Shown here: in pieces, positions 5,779 through 14,100 of the stretch
How the letters are laid out: the number at the start of each line of letters is the position of its first letter
Position numbering within the stretch: position 1 is the stretch's first letter
Source of the DNA: Thermoplasmata archaeon
GTDB taxonomy: Archaea; Thermoplasmatota; Thermoplasmata; Lutacidiplasmatales; UBA184
Length of the DNA: 15,432 nt
Direction: 5' to 3'
Assembly: GCA_021828085.1 (NCBI GenBank)
Contig: JAKATE010000035.1
Coordinates: forward strand, 1-15,432
Made by a program: the position numbers and the translations under genes
The notes under the pieces: generated by a model
Seen by the model: only the letters and a program-made list of their open reading frames with translations
What the model was told of the DNA's origin: nothing
The model's database searches: none

Positions 5779-6306
5779 CTACCGGGGCTTCGTGGGGACG
5801 AACCAGACGTCGGTGACGGAGAGCTTCGCCGGGTCGGCGAATCGCGCCTCCACGGGCATCCCGACGAAGATGTCCTTCTCCGTGCAGTCCTTGAGGCGCG
5901 AGAAGAACAGGCTGTTGACCCCCTCGAACTCGACGAGGACCAGGTTGTACGGCGTCTCCTTGAGGAACGCTTCCGACCCGAAATGGCAGGTGGTCCAGGC
6001 GTGCACCTTCCCCTTGAGCGGGAGGTCCACCCACTCGGTGGGCTCGCCACAGAACTGGCAATGACCCCGCGGCGTCGCGAAGACGTACGGGCAGGAGGGG
6101 CAGCGCGTGCCGCGGAGCCTCCCCTCGGAGAGGCCAAGGAAGAACGGGGTGTCCTCCGCGTAGCTGTGGACGTAGTCGATGTGGTAGGGGGAGAGGACGT
6201 AGAGGCTCTCCTTCCCCTCCGCGTCCGTGAAGATGGCCGCCCCGGAGGAGCGGAGCTCCTCCTGGACCTCCGTGAACTTCCGGCTCCGCTTGAGCTCCCG
6301 CTTCAT
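5779..6306 (-). CDS. DUF35 zinc-ribbon/OB-fold acyl-CoA-binding protein, thiolase partner
   Basis: The 175-residue product has an N-terminal helix rich in charged residues, a zinc ribbon with Cys69, Cys72, Cys83 and Cys86 (CPSC and CQFC), and a C-terminal OB fold (about 92-172, KGKVHAWTTCHF and YNLVLVEFEGV). In archaea DUF35 proteins hold thiolase and HMG-CoA synthase together in one complex that channels acetoacetyl-CoA; in actinobacteria a DUF35 domain pairs with the thiolase-fold aldolase Ltp2. The ATG at 6306 overlaps the thiolase stop as ATGA, so the two products should be made together and form a complex. No HMG-CoA synthase gene lies in the window. The exact reaction is open because of the partner's unusual active site. 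Confidence 0.88.
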   Translation of the reverse strand: MKRELKRSRKFTEVQEELRSSGAAIFTDAEGKESLYVLSPYHIDYVHSYAEDTPFFLGLSEGRLRGTRCPSCPYVFATPRGHCQFCGEPTEWVDLPLKGKVHAWTTCHFGSEAFLKETPYNLVLVEFEGVNSLFFSRLKDCTEKDIFVGMPVEARFADPAKLSVTDVWFVPTKPR

Positions 6307-7724
6307 CGGCCCGCCTCCAGGATGCTCACCGTCACCGAGGACCCGGTCCCCGCGTGGCTGTGGATGAGGCCACGCTTGGCGTGGGGGATCTGGAGCCGGT
6401 CCGAGCCGAAGTGCTTGCCGATGCTCCCCTCCAGCTGCCAGAGCGCGAAGACCGCCTGCATGAGGCCGGTGGCCCCCACGGGGTGCCCGCACGCGATGAG
6501 ACCCCCGCTCGGGTTCACGGGAATGGTCCCGGCCTTCGGGACCGGGAAACCGTAGTCCATGCCAGGAAGGAAGGGGTCCCCCTGCTCAACGAAGTCGTAC
6601 CCCTCGCCGTAGCGGCAGAGCCCCAGGTCCTCGTAGGTCTGGATCTCGGAGGAGGAGTAGGCGTCGTGGAGCTCGATGAAGTCGAGCTCCTTGGTCGGGT
6701 TCTCGATCCCCGCGTGCCGGTACGCCTCGATCCCCGCCGAGCGCCCCGCCCGGAAGGAGTGGACGCCCGGGTAGCGGAGGTCCGCGTAGTCGGACTCCTT
6801 CTCGTGAGGCATCAGGAGGACCTTGCCGAACGGCCGGTCCGCAAGGCGCATGGTGTCCGTCCCGCAGCCCACCCCGGTGACCCGGACCGGCTTGTCAACC
6901 AGTTCCTTGGCGCGCTCCTCGCTGCAGAGGAAGACCGCCGCCGCGCCGTCGGACATGGTACAGATCTGCTCCCGGGTGAGGGGGTAGCTCACCATCTCGG
7001 AGCGCAGGACGTCGTCCACGGAGAGGTTCTTCGGATACTGGGCGTAGGGGTTGTAGAGCGCGTTGCGGTGGTTCTTCACCGAGACCTTCGCCATGACCCG
7101 GGTGCCGTATTCCACGGCCTTGCGCTGCGCCTCCCGTTCGTCCTTCACGTCGGCGAACTTCTTTCGACGGATGTACTCGTGGATGTGCCGGTTCACCATG
7201 AGGGCGTAGTAGCCGGTGTAGAAGCCCCCGAGGGGGAAGTCGAAGTTGGTGTCGCTGGCGAGCGCGATGAACTCGTTGCCCTTCCAGGTGGGGACGCGGC
7301 TCATCGTCTCGTAGCCCACGGCGAGACAGCAGTCCATCCGACCGGAGGCGACGGCCTCGTAGGCGGCCTGGAAGCACTCCCCGCCCGTGGCTCCACCCCA
7401 CTCGATCCGGACGGAGCCCAGGGGATTGAGCCCGAGGTAGTCCTGCACCATGCTCGCCGCCTTCAACTGGCGGCTGAAGTGATCGGAGAAGTACGAGACG
7501 CGCGTCCCGTCGATCATGGAATTGGTCAGGTTCGGGACCTCCGCCTTGGCCAGGTCGAAGGCCTTCTTGCACATCAGGCGGAAGTCCATCGCCGGATGGG
7601 CCTTGGCGAACTTGGTCACTCCACCCGAGACCATGTAGACCCGGCGACCTCCTCGCCGTGGGCTTGAGGGGGTGGGCGTTCCCGGCAAGAGGTCTCGCTT
7701 CTTCGCTCCCTTCGTCGCGGCCAC
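6303..7724 (-). CDS. Thiolase-fold enzyme lacking the canonical nucleophilic Cys (archaeal/SCP2 type)
   Basis: The 473-residue protein has a full thiolase fold: RRVYMVSGGVTKFA (27-40) as first strand, IEWGGATGGECFQAAYEAV (107-125), ASGRMDCCLAVGYETMS (126-142), HDAYSSSE (353-360) and NPSGGLIACGHPVGATG (404-420), the last carrying active-site His414. Counting back from the conserved SG at 127-128, the position of the nucleophilic Cys is Gly111; the nearest Cys is 117. The C-terminal catalytic Cys position reads HAG (457-459), as in other archaeal thiolases without that Cys. The GTG at 7724 is supported by GGGAGGAG three bases upstream, and a later start at Met31 would remove the first strand. 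It is coupled to the DUF35 gene. Acetoacetyl-CoA thiolase is the default annotation; an aldolase or Claisen-type variant is possible. Confidence 0.85.
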   Translation of the reverse strand: MAATKGAKKRDLLPGTPTPSSPRRGGRRVYMVSGGVTKFAKAHPAMDFRLMCKKAFDLAKAEVPNLTNSMIDGTRVSYFSDHFSRQLKAASMVQDYLGLNPLGSVRIEWGGATGGECFQAAYEAVASGRMDCCLAVGYETMSRVPTWKGNEFIALASDTNFDFPLGGFYTGYYALMVNRHIHEYIRRKKFADVKDEREAQRKAVEYGTRVMAKVSVKNHRNALYNPYAQYPKNLSVDDVLRSEMVSYPLTREQICTMSDGAAAVFLCSEERAKELVDKPVRVTGVGCGTDTMRLADRPFGKVLLMPHEKESDYADLRYPGVHSFRAGRSAGIEAYRHAGIENPTKELDFIELHDAYSSSEIQTYEDLGLCRYGEGYDFVEQGDPFLPGMDYGFPVPKAGTIPVNPSGGLIACGHPVGATGLMQAVFALWQLEGSIGKHFGSDRLQIPHAKRGLIHSHAGTGSSVTVSILEAGR

Positions 7725-7727
7725 TTT

Positions 7728-7735
7728 CTCCTCCC
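7728..7735 (-). promoter_or_regulatory. Strong ribosome binding site deciding the thiolase GTG start
   Basis: On the minus strand the bases are GGGAGGAG, followed by AAA and then the GTG at 7724. The GGAGG core is five bases from the start codon. It lies in the 24-nt gap after the M20 gene, showing that the thiolase is translated from a polycistronic mRNA rather than as a leaderless message. Confidence 0.75.
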
Positions 7736-7748
7736 GTTGGGGGGCGGG

Positions 7749-8870
7749 CTAGGGTCGCCCTCTCTTAATGGTTCGTGCGAACGGCCCCGCTCCCTCCAAA
7801 AATCGCTCGTACGCCGAGAGACAGCGGGCGAACGACGCCCGAGAGACCCGCTCTTGGTCCGCGTGGGCGCCGCTCCCCCCAGGACCGTAGACGATCGTTG
7901 GAAGGCGCTGGCCGAAGACGTTGAAGTCCCCGACCGCGGTCTGGGGAGCCAGCACAAGCCCCCCGGTCGCCTCGCGAACGGCCCGGAGGAACCTCCTCAC
8001 CGACGGGAGCGACCGGTCGGTCCGGTACGAGGGGAGCCAGGGCGTCGAGCGGGGAGCCCACGCCACCTCCGTTTCAAGAGGGGCGAATCGGCGGCCGACC
8101 CGCTCGAACGCCCGGACGACCTCCTTCCGACGATCCTCCCCGGTCCTCCCCGGAGGGACCACCACGTCGAGCCGGGCGAAGGCCCGGCGGGGGACCGTGA
8201 CCTCCCCTTCCCCCTGGGTGCCCACTCCCAGCGCGGTCACGCCCCGCGGAAGTGCGCTCAGCGCGAGCGCGAGCGGATCGATCGGGTTGCGAGGACGGTC
8301 CGGTCGGCCGAACCCTTCCCCGTGGCCCCCTTCGCCCCGATAGCCCGCCTCCAGCACGACGCGACCCCAGGCGAGAAGGTTCACCCGCTCCCCGGTGGGC
8401 TCCGGGACCAGCACCAGCGGGCGGCTCGCGGCCACGGCCCGGACCACCGACCAGGCGCCGGCCGACTCCCGCTCCTCGTCGGTGGTGACGAGGAGCCCCA
8501 ACCCCCCGGGGAAGGTTCGCCAATGGTCCCGAAGGAGGATCAGCGCGAGGGCTACGCCGGCCTTCATGTCCAGGGCCCCTCGACCATGGACCGACGTCCG
8601 GTCCCGAAGGACGTACCCCCGCTGTCCGGGGGGGCTCGGGACCGTGTCCCAGTGCACCGCAAACACCGTGCGCGGTCCCTTGCGGCCCGGGCGACGGCCC
8701 GCCCAGAGCACCGGAGGGAGGGGCTCAGCGGACCGGAAGCGTCCGGCCGTGACCGACGCGTTCCGAAGCCAATCCTCGACGACCTCGAGCCCCTCTCCCT
8801 CCGGGCCGTCCGAAGGGGTCCTCACCAACTTCTCAAGGAGCCCCAAGCCCTCGGTGGGGTCGGTCACCAT
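7749..8870 (-). CDS. M20-family zinc metallopeptidase/deacylase (ArgE/DapE-like)
   Basis: The 373-residue protein carries the two-zinc site of the M20 family: His73 and Asp75 in AVHWDTVPSP, bridging Asp101 in VHGRGALDMKAG, catalytic Glu132 and ligand Glu133 in TTDEE, Glu157 in PEPT, and His336 in GPGGSGAHADQERV. The central part (about 165-270) is the dimerisation/lid domain. Members remove acyl or aminoacyl groups from amino acids, for example N-acetylornithine deacetylase, DapE, and the LysW-lysine/ornithine hydrolase of archaea. The divergent neighbour is ornithine carbamoyltransferase, which weakly favours an arginine-pathway role, but the gene may instead be cotranscribed with the thiolase 24 nt downstream. 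The substrate cannot be settled. No clear Shine-Dalgarno precedes the ATG. Confidence 0.88.
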   Translation of the reverse strand: MVTDPTEGLGLLEKLVRTPSDGPEGEGLEVVEDWLRNASVTAGRFRSAEPLPPVLWAGRRPGRKGPRTVFAVHWDTVPSPPGQRGYVLRDRTSVHGRGALDMKAGVALALILLRDHWRTFPGGLGLLVTTDEERESAGAWSVVRAVAASRPLVLVPEPTGERVNLLAWGRVVLEAGYRGEGGHGEGFGRPDRPRNPIDPLALALSALPRGVTALGVGTQGEGEVTVPRRAFARLDVVVPPGRTGEDRRKEVVRAFERVGRRFAPLETEVAWAPRSTPWLPSYRTDRSLPSVRRFLRAVREATGGLVLAPQTAVGDFNVFGQRLPTIVYGPGGSGAHADQERVSRASFARCLSAYERFLEGAGPFARTIKRGRP

Positions 8871-8974
8871 CCCGGCCGCGAGGTCCGGCCCGCAGAAAGC
8901 CTCTCGCCCCCGGGGGGATGGAGGTCGGGAAACGACCCGGCCCGGTGGCCGGTGTCCTTCGCTCGACGGAACTC

Positions 8975-8981
8975 CTATAAC
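8975..8981 (+). promoter_or_regulatory. TATA box of argF
   Basis: The bases CTATAAC stand out in GC-rich surroundings, and their centre is 27 nt before the argF ATG at 9005. That is exactly the spacing expected for a leaderless archaeal transcript, and no Shine-Dalgarno is seen. Confidence 0.6.
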
Positions 8982-9004
8982 GCCCCGACCCCCGTCGCGC
9001 CCTC

Positions 9005-9973
9005 ATGCCCGCCGCTTCCAAGGTCCCAGCCCCCCCGACCGATGTGCTGAGCATCCTCGATGTGAAAGACCAGATCCCCCGGCTCCTGCGTCGCGCCCTT
9101 GAGCTCAAGGCGATGCGGCACCGGGGCACCCGCTACCGGCCGCTCGAGGGGAAGGCCCTCGCGATGATCTTCGAGAAGCCCTCCACGCGGACCCGGAGCT
9201 CCTTCGAGCTCGCCATGAGCGAGCTGGGGGGGCATCCGGTCTACCTCTCCCCCCGCGACATGCAGCTCGGCCGCGGGGAGACCATCGCCGACACGGCCCG
9301 GGTCCTCTCGCGCTACTACCACGGGATCGTCTACCGGGCCTTCCGCCACGCCGATGAGGAGGAGCTCGCCAAATGGGCCTCGGTCCCCGTCATCAACGCC
9401 CTCGACGACCGGGAGCACCCCTGCCAGATCCTGGCGGACCTCACCACCCTCCACGAACGCTTCCACGGCCGCTTCCAGGGGCACCGCCTCGCCTACATCG
9501 GGGACGGCAACAACGTGCTGGTCTCGCTCCTCCTCGGGTCCGCGGCGGTCGGTCTCGACTTCGTCGCCGCCATCCCCCCGAAGTACCGGCCCGACCCCTC
9601 GATCGTGGAGCAGGCCCGCTCCCTCGCCCGGCCGAAGGGCTCGCGCGTGGAGATCGTGACCCTCCCGGCGGAGGCGGCGCGCGGCTCCGACGTGCTCTAC
9701 ACGGACGTCTGGGTCTCCATGGGGGACGAGGCGCAGGAGGCGGAGCGCAAGGCCGATTTCGCCCAGTACCGGCTCGACGACGCCCTGCTCGACCTGGCGC
9801 GGCCCGGGGCCTTCGCCATGCATGACCTTCCCGCGCACCGGGGGCTCGAGATCAGCGATCCGGTCATGGACGGGGAGCGGCAGGCCATCTGGGACCAGGC
9901 GGAGAACCGCCTCCACGCCCAGAAGGCGCTGCTCGAGTGGGTCCTCGGTACCCCCCGGCGCCGCTCGCGCTGA
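9005..9973 (+). CDS. argF: Ornithine carbamoyltransferase, with HDLP instead of HCLP
   Basis: The enzyme makes citrulline from ornithine and carbamoyl phosphate in arginine synthesis. At 322 residues it has the normal length. The carbamoyl phosphate site is STRTRSSFE (60-68) and HPCQ (138-141). QLGRGETIADTARVLSRY (87-104), GDGNNVLVSLL (167-177), the SMG loop DVWVSMGDE (234-242) and QAENRLHAQKALL (298-310) are all OTC hallmarks and separate it from aspartate carbamoyltransferase. The ornithine-binding motif, normally HCLP, is HDLP here (273-276): Cys is replaced by Asp274, codon GAC at 9824-9826. This may change catalysis or substrate preference. The gene is monocistronic, divergent from the M20 gene, with a TATA box placed for leaderless transcription. 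Carbamoyltransferases for related diamines are alternatives. Confidence 0.92.
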   Translation: MPAASKVPAPPTDVLSILDVKDQIPRLLRRALELKAMRHRGTRYRPLEGKALAMIFEKPSTRTRSSFELAMSELGGHPVYLSPRDMQLGRGETIADTARVLSRYYHGIVYRAFRHADEEELAKWASVPVINALDDREHPCQILADLTTLHERFHGRFQGHRLAYIGDGNNVLVSLLLGSAAVGLDFVAAIPPKYRPDPSIVEQARSLARPKGSRVEIVTLPAEAARGSDVLYTDVWVSMGDEAQEAERKADFAQYRLDDALLDLARPGAFAMHDLPAHRGLEISDPVMDGERQAIWDQAENRLHAQKALLEWVLGTPRRRSR

Positions 9974-9990
9974 GCGGGCCCGGGGCCCGC
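9974..9990. terminator. Inverted repeat between convergent argF and bridging-factor genes
   Basis: The 17 bases are GCGGGCCC-G-GGGCCCGC, a perfect inverted repeat. A realistic hairpin would have a 6-bp GC stem and a 5-nt loop. It starts directly after the argF stop and ends 4 nt before the stop of the convergent gene. It could serve both as a bidirectional terminator, but no T-run follows on either strand. Confidence 0.4.
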
Positions 9991-9994
9991 GTCC

Positions 9995-10432
9995 CTAAGA
10001 GACCGGGGGCTCGCGCAGGGTGAGCCGGACCTTGAAGGTCCGCTCGATCTTCCGGACCAGCTGGTCGGAGGGCTCGAGGGCCCCGCTCTCCAGCTTGTGG
10101 ACCACGCTGGTCTTCTCGTTGATCCTCTGCCCGAACTGCTCCTGGGTGAGCCCGAGCTTCTCGCGCACCTGGCGGACCTTCCGGCTCCACTCCGGGTCGA
10201 GCTCGCGCTCGGGGAGGTCGGCGAAGAGGTCCCGCTCGAGCCCCCTCCCCCGGGCGACCTTGAGCCGCCCGGCGACGTCGGCGCGGTCCTCGGGCTCCTC
10301 GCGCACCGAGGGCGTGGCTCCTCCCACGGGCTTTCCGAACCGGGCGCACGAGCTGCACACCCGGAGCAGCGACCCTTCCACGTTCACCAGCGTCAGGCTC
10401 TCCTGATCGGCTCCGCACATCTCACAGATCAT
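9995..10432 (-). CDS. Archaeal multiprotein bridging factor aMBF1
   Basis: The 145-residue protein starts with a zinc ribbon, Cys3 and Cys6 (CEMC) with Cys26 and Cys29 (CSSC). A charged linker (about 40-78) follows, then a Cro/C1 helix-turn-helix domain (about 84-138) containing VREKLGLTQEQFGQRINEKT (89-108) and LESGALEPSDQLVRKIE (114-130). This order is the archaeal form of MBF1, a conserved factor reported to associate with the translation machinery as well as resembling the eukaryotic coactivator. Its ATG lies 11 bases inside the 3' end of the HAD hydrolase gene, so the two are coupled and cotranscribed. Assignment rests on the complete domain order and normal length. Confidence 0.93.
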   Translation of the reverse strand: MICEMCGADQESLTLVNVEGSLLRVCSSCARFGKPVGGATPSVREEPEDRADVAGRLKVARGRGLERDLFADLPERELDPEWSRKVRQVREKLGLTQEQFGQRINEKTSVVHKLESGALEPSDQLVRKIERTFKVRLTLREPPVS

Positions 10433-11033
10433 TCTCCACCTCGCCCCCCTCTCGCACCCGCGGCGCGGGACTGGGGAACGCCTCCAGCCGCTCGAGCGCG
10501 TAGGGGAGCTCCACGAAGTCGTCGATGACGAGCGTCGGCCGTTCCTCCTCGTCGGCGGGGGAGTGCGGGTAGCGCGGGCTCCAGCGGAAGTGCACGGTCC
10601 GCATCCCGCATGCCTTGGCCCCGGCCACGTCGTTGGAGAGGCTGTTCCCCACCATCACGGTCCTTTCCGGCGGGGTGCCCAGGCTCGCCACGGCGGCTTC
10701 GAAGATGATCGGATGCGGCTTCCTCCAGCCGATGTCCGAGGAGGTCAGGACCATGGAGAAGAAGCGGCCGATGCCCAGTGCGTCGAGGGCCTGGGCGACC
10801 TCCGATCGGACCGCCCCCTGGGTGTTGGAGACCAGGCCGAGACGGTAGCGTCCCTCGAGGAGGGGTAGGGTCTCGGCCACCCCGCCGATGAGGGGGCTGC
10901 GCCCGGGCAAGAACGGCCCCTCCTCCACCAGGGTGTCGCCAAAGTCGAACAGGAGGCCGTGGACCGGGTAGCGGCCCCACCCCCGGGTCGTCGGCTCGGG
11001 CCGAGGGACCGGGGGGAAACCTGCATCCACCAT
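10422..11033 (-). CDS. HAD-superfamily hydrolase
   Basis: The 203-residue protein has the four HAD motifs: DFGDTL (30-35, nucleophile Asp30 and acid/base Asp33), LVSNTQG (67-73, Ser69), KPHP (105-108, Lys105) and VGNSLSND (128-135, Asn130 and Asp135). Between motifs I and II lies a short helical cap (about 37-62), as in subfamily IA phosphatases of the phosphoglycolate phosphatase type. Asn instead of Asp at the first acidic place of motif IV occurs in some relatives. The in-frame open region extends far upstream into the protease gene antisense frame; I chose the ATG at 11033 as the last start before the HAD core. Its 3' end overlaps the bridging-factor gene by 11 nt. The phosphorylated substrate is unknown. 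Confidence 0.88.
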   Translation of the reverse strand: MVDAGFPPVPRPEPTTRGWGRYPVHGLLFDFGDTLVEEGPFLPGRSPLIGGVAETLPLLEGRYRLGLVSNTQGAVRSEVAQALDALGIGRFFSMVLTSSDIGWRKPHPIIFEAAVASLGTPPERTVMVGNSLSNDVAGAKACGMRTVHFRWSPRYPHSPADEEERPTLVIDDFVELPYALERLEAFPSPAPRVREGGEVENDL

Positions 11034-11107
11034 GACCGGAGCGGGGACGGCCGCTTCCTCCCGGGAGACGGGCGCCCTCCTTCGTCTCTCCCCGACGAGA
11101 CCGAGGG

Positions 11108-11113
11108 TTAAAT
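11108..11113 (-). promoter_or_regulatory. Possible TATA box for the HAD-aMBF1 operon
   Basis: On the minus strand the bases are ATTTAA, at the very end of the protease gene and including its TAA stop. Transcription would begin near 11084, leaving about 50 nt before the HAD ATG. The match is weak and read-through from the protease gene is also possible. Confidence 0.3.
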
Positions 11114-14100
11114 CCTTCCGGTCGGCGGCGGGGGGGCCGGGGGGGACCCGGGCGGCGGCGGATAGGACGACGGGGGAGGTTGCCAGGGGCCCACCCACTG
11201 CGGTTGGACCAGGCGGCGGGGGGGGCGGCGCCGGAGCACCACGACGACGATCCCCAGGATGAGGCCGACCGGGAGGACGACGAAGAGCAGCACGTCCTCG
11301 AGAAGGGAGCTGAAGCTCGGGGTGTGGACCGCGAAGGAGAAGTTGAACGAGCTCTCCGAGTACGGCGCCACCGTGGCGACCACCTCCACGGTCACGGTCC
11401 CCGGGATCCCCGGTGCCTGCACGCTCAGCTCCGCGCTCCCGTTCGCGTCGGAGACGAGCGTGGCGGTCGTCGGCGTACCCGAGCTCAAGGAGATGACGAG
11501 CGCCGCGCCCCCCACGGCGGTTCCCGGGAAGCGCGCGGAGGTCACGGCGAAGCTCAGCGTGAGCGACTGGCTGGTCGTCCACGAGCCCATCGGAGAGACC
11601 GCGAGAGCCAAGGGGCCGCCCCCGGCCTCGACCCGGGTGATGGCGTAGGCGCTCGCCGGCGCGTAGCCCGGGGCGCTCGCGTTCACGAGCAGAGCGGCCA
11701 TGGTGTCCACATTGGTGGCCGGAGCGGTCGTGAGGCCTCTCCAGCTCCCGGTCCCCGCCGGGGAGAAGTCGGCCACGATAGGATGGCCGTCGAGGTCCAG
11801 CGAGAAGGTCGTCTGCGGGGGGCTCACCGGCGACCCCGAGGTGAGGTTCACCCGGAGGGCAAGGGGCGCGAGGCTCGCGACCGGATCGGTGGCGCTCACG
11901 TTGGCCGAGAGGGGGCTGGTCCCGGCCGGTAGCGGCTGCGCGGTGAACACGAGGCTCAGGTTGCTCCCCGAGTACCCGGGCGCGCGCAGCTGGAGGGTGA
12001 GGGTCCCGACGGAGGGGGCCGCGACCGGGTCCACGTAGAGGGTCGCCGCCGCCAGGGAGGGGGCGGTCAGGGGGAAGAGCAGGGTGGGGGCGCTCGTCGT
12101 CCCCAGGCTGGTGTTGAGCCAGCCGACGACGCCCGGGGCCGGCTGCCCGGTGAGGAGCACGTCCTCCCCACCGAGCACCGCCTGGGTCGAGCCGGAGAGG
12201 AAGGAGGTACTGGCGAGCGAGAGGGACCCGCTGAGGGAGGGGCCGGTGAGGGGGTTCACGGTCAGGGTCGCCTGGCCCGACCCGGGGCTGAAGGAGGCGT
12301 TGGTGGCGTTGGCGTAGAGATCGACGAGCGAGGAGACGTGCAGGTACGGTGCGGTGTAGTCCACCGTGAGCTCCCCGGACGCGTTGGTCTGACCCCCCGG
12401 AGAGGAGAGCGTCCCCTGGGTGACCGAAAGGGAGAGCGTAGCCACGACCGGGATCCCGTTCTCGGTCACCTGGACCGCCACAGGGGTGGTCGAACCGGCG
12501 GTGAGGACCGTTTGCTGGGGCCGCACCGCGACCACCAGGGGGGGGAGGAGGGACGGGCAGGTCGGCGCCCCGCCCCCCACGACGACGCAAGCGGTCGCCT
12601 GCCCGCCGCGCTGCGGGGAGGAGGAATCGTTGGCCACCACGGTGAGCAGGTAGCTGCCGTTCCGGGCGTAGGTGTGGGTCGTGGAGGGGCCCGAGCTTCC
12701 CCAACCAGACTGAGAGGTCCCATCGCCGAAGTAGTAGCTGAAGGCATACGGTGCCGTCCCTCCGGAGGCGCTGGCCGTGATCGTGACCGGCGAGCCGGCG
12801 GGGGCTCCGCTGGGTGTGGCGCTGACCGAGACCGTGAGCGGTCCGGCGTTGCCGACGTTGATGACGACGGCGTTGGAGATTCCGCTCGCATTCTTCGGCC
12901 CGAAGCCGGCGGAGAAGGCCACGAAGGCCCCGGGGCTGCTGTAGAGGTGGACCGTGGAGCTCTGGGAGGTGGTGCTGGCGTTGAACTCCCCGTAGGGGGG
13001 TCCCACATCCCCGAACGCGAACTGGTAGGTGGAGTAGTTCGAGGGGGAGGCGCTGAAGCTGACCGCCAACGGAGCCACGCCCGCCTGTGGGGAGGCCCGC
13101 AGGGCGATCGAGGAGGGGGAGGGAACGGAGGGGAAGAGAGGCTGGGCGAGCAGGTCGGAGACGAGGTTCGAGAAGTCAGGAGTCCCGATACCGGTCACCG
13201 GGTTCCAGCCGTAGGCCGCGGTGTAGCCGTTCCACCCGGTCGTGATGGGATGGAAGGCCGAGGCGTACTGGCTGGAGTTGAGCACCGCATACAGGCGGGG
13301 CGCGAGGAAGCCTGGGTGGGAGGCCCCCTCGGCCGAGCTGAAGAGGGCCGCGTAGCCGGCCCACTGGGGAGCGGCGTCGCTCGTCCCCTCCACGTACGTG
13401 CTCGCCCCCTGGTAGACGATCCCCAGAGCCGTCCCCGCGACGAGGGCGACGTCCGGCACCCCCCGCGTGAGCTGGGAGGGGAAGCGGGAGAAGCCGGGGC
13501 CGACCTGCCAGGAGGGGCGGGAGAGGAGGGAGAAGCCTCCTCCCGACCCTCCCTGGTTCTGGCAGGAGGTCTGCGTGCCGCTCCAGGCGGTCTCGCTGAG
13601 GTAGCTCGTTCCGCTCACGTTGAGCTGCGTCCCCCCCACGCCGATGGCGAAGGGATCCGAGGCAGGGTACCAGGGGGAGAACTGGGACGTTCCTCCGTTC
13701 GCTCCGCAGTCCCCGCTCGCGGCGAAGACATCGATCCCCTCGGCGGCCGCCGCAGCAATGGCCGGGCCGAGCAGGGCGAACGACCCGTCGGTGGAGGCGT
13801 TGCACTGGAAGCTGCACGGGCCCCCGTTGTAGATCCCCTGCTCGGACTCTCCCCAGGAGAGCGAGATGACCCCCACCTGGTCCTGGGAGACCAAGTAATC
13901 GAGACCGTAGTACAGCCCATAGCCGGAGTTCGGCGAGAGGACCAGTTCGAGCGAAGCGTCGGGGGCGGAGGCGTGGGCCCACTGGGTGTCCAGCGCGGTC
14001 TCGAGGCCCCAGCCGTTGCTGCTGGTGGTCAGGTTCATGTCCCCGCCCGGGACCGGGTAGGCGAAGTTGATCGAGGGAGAGGGGAGCCCGAAGCACTGTG

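Noticed and set aside
4592..6555. Plus-strand open frames of 490 and 448 codons opposite the aminotransferase and DUF35 genes
   Set aside because: Both are antisense shadows of genes with clear motifs, with Arg/Pro/Gly-rich translations and no domain.
10422..12704. HAD hydrolase as the C-terminus of a 760-residue protein
   Set aside because: The upstream 557 codons are an alternative frame of the protease gene without domain similarity; the HAD core begins just after the ATG at 11033.
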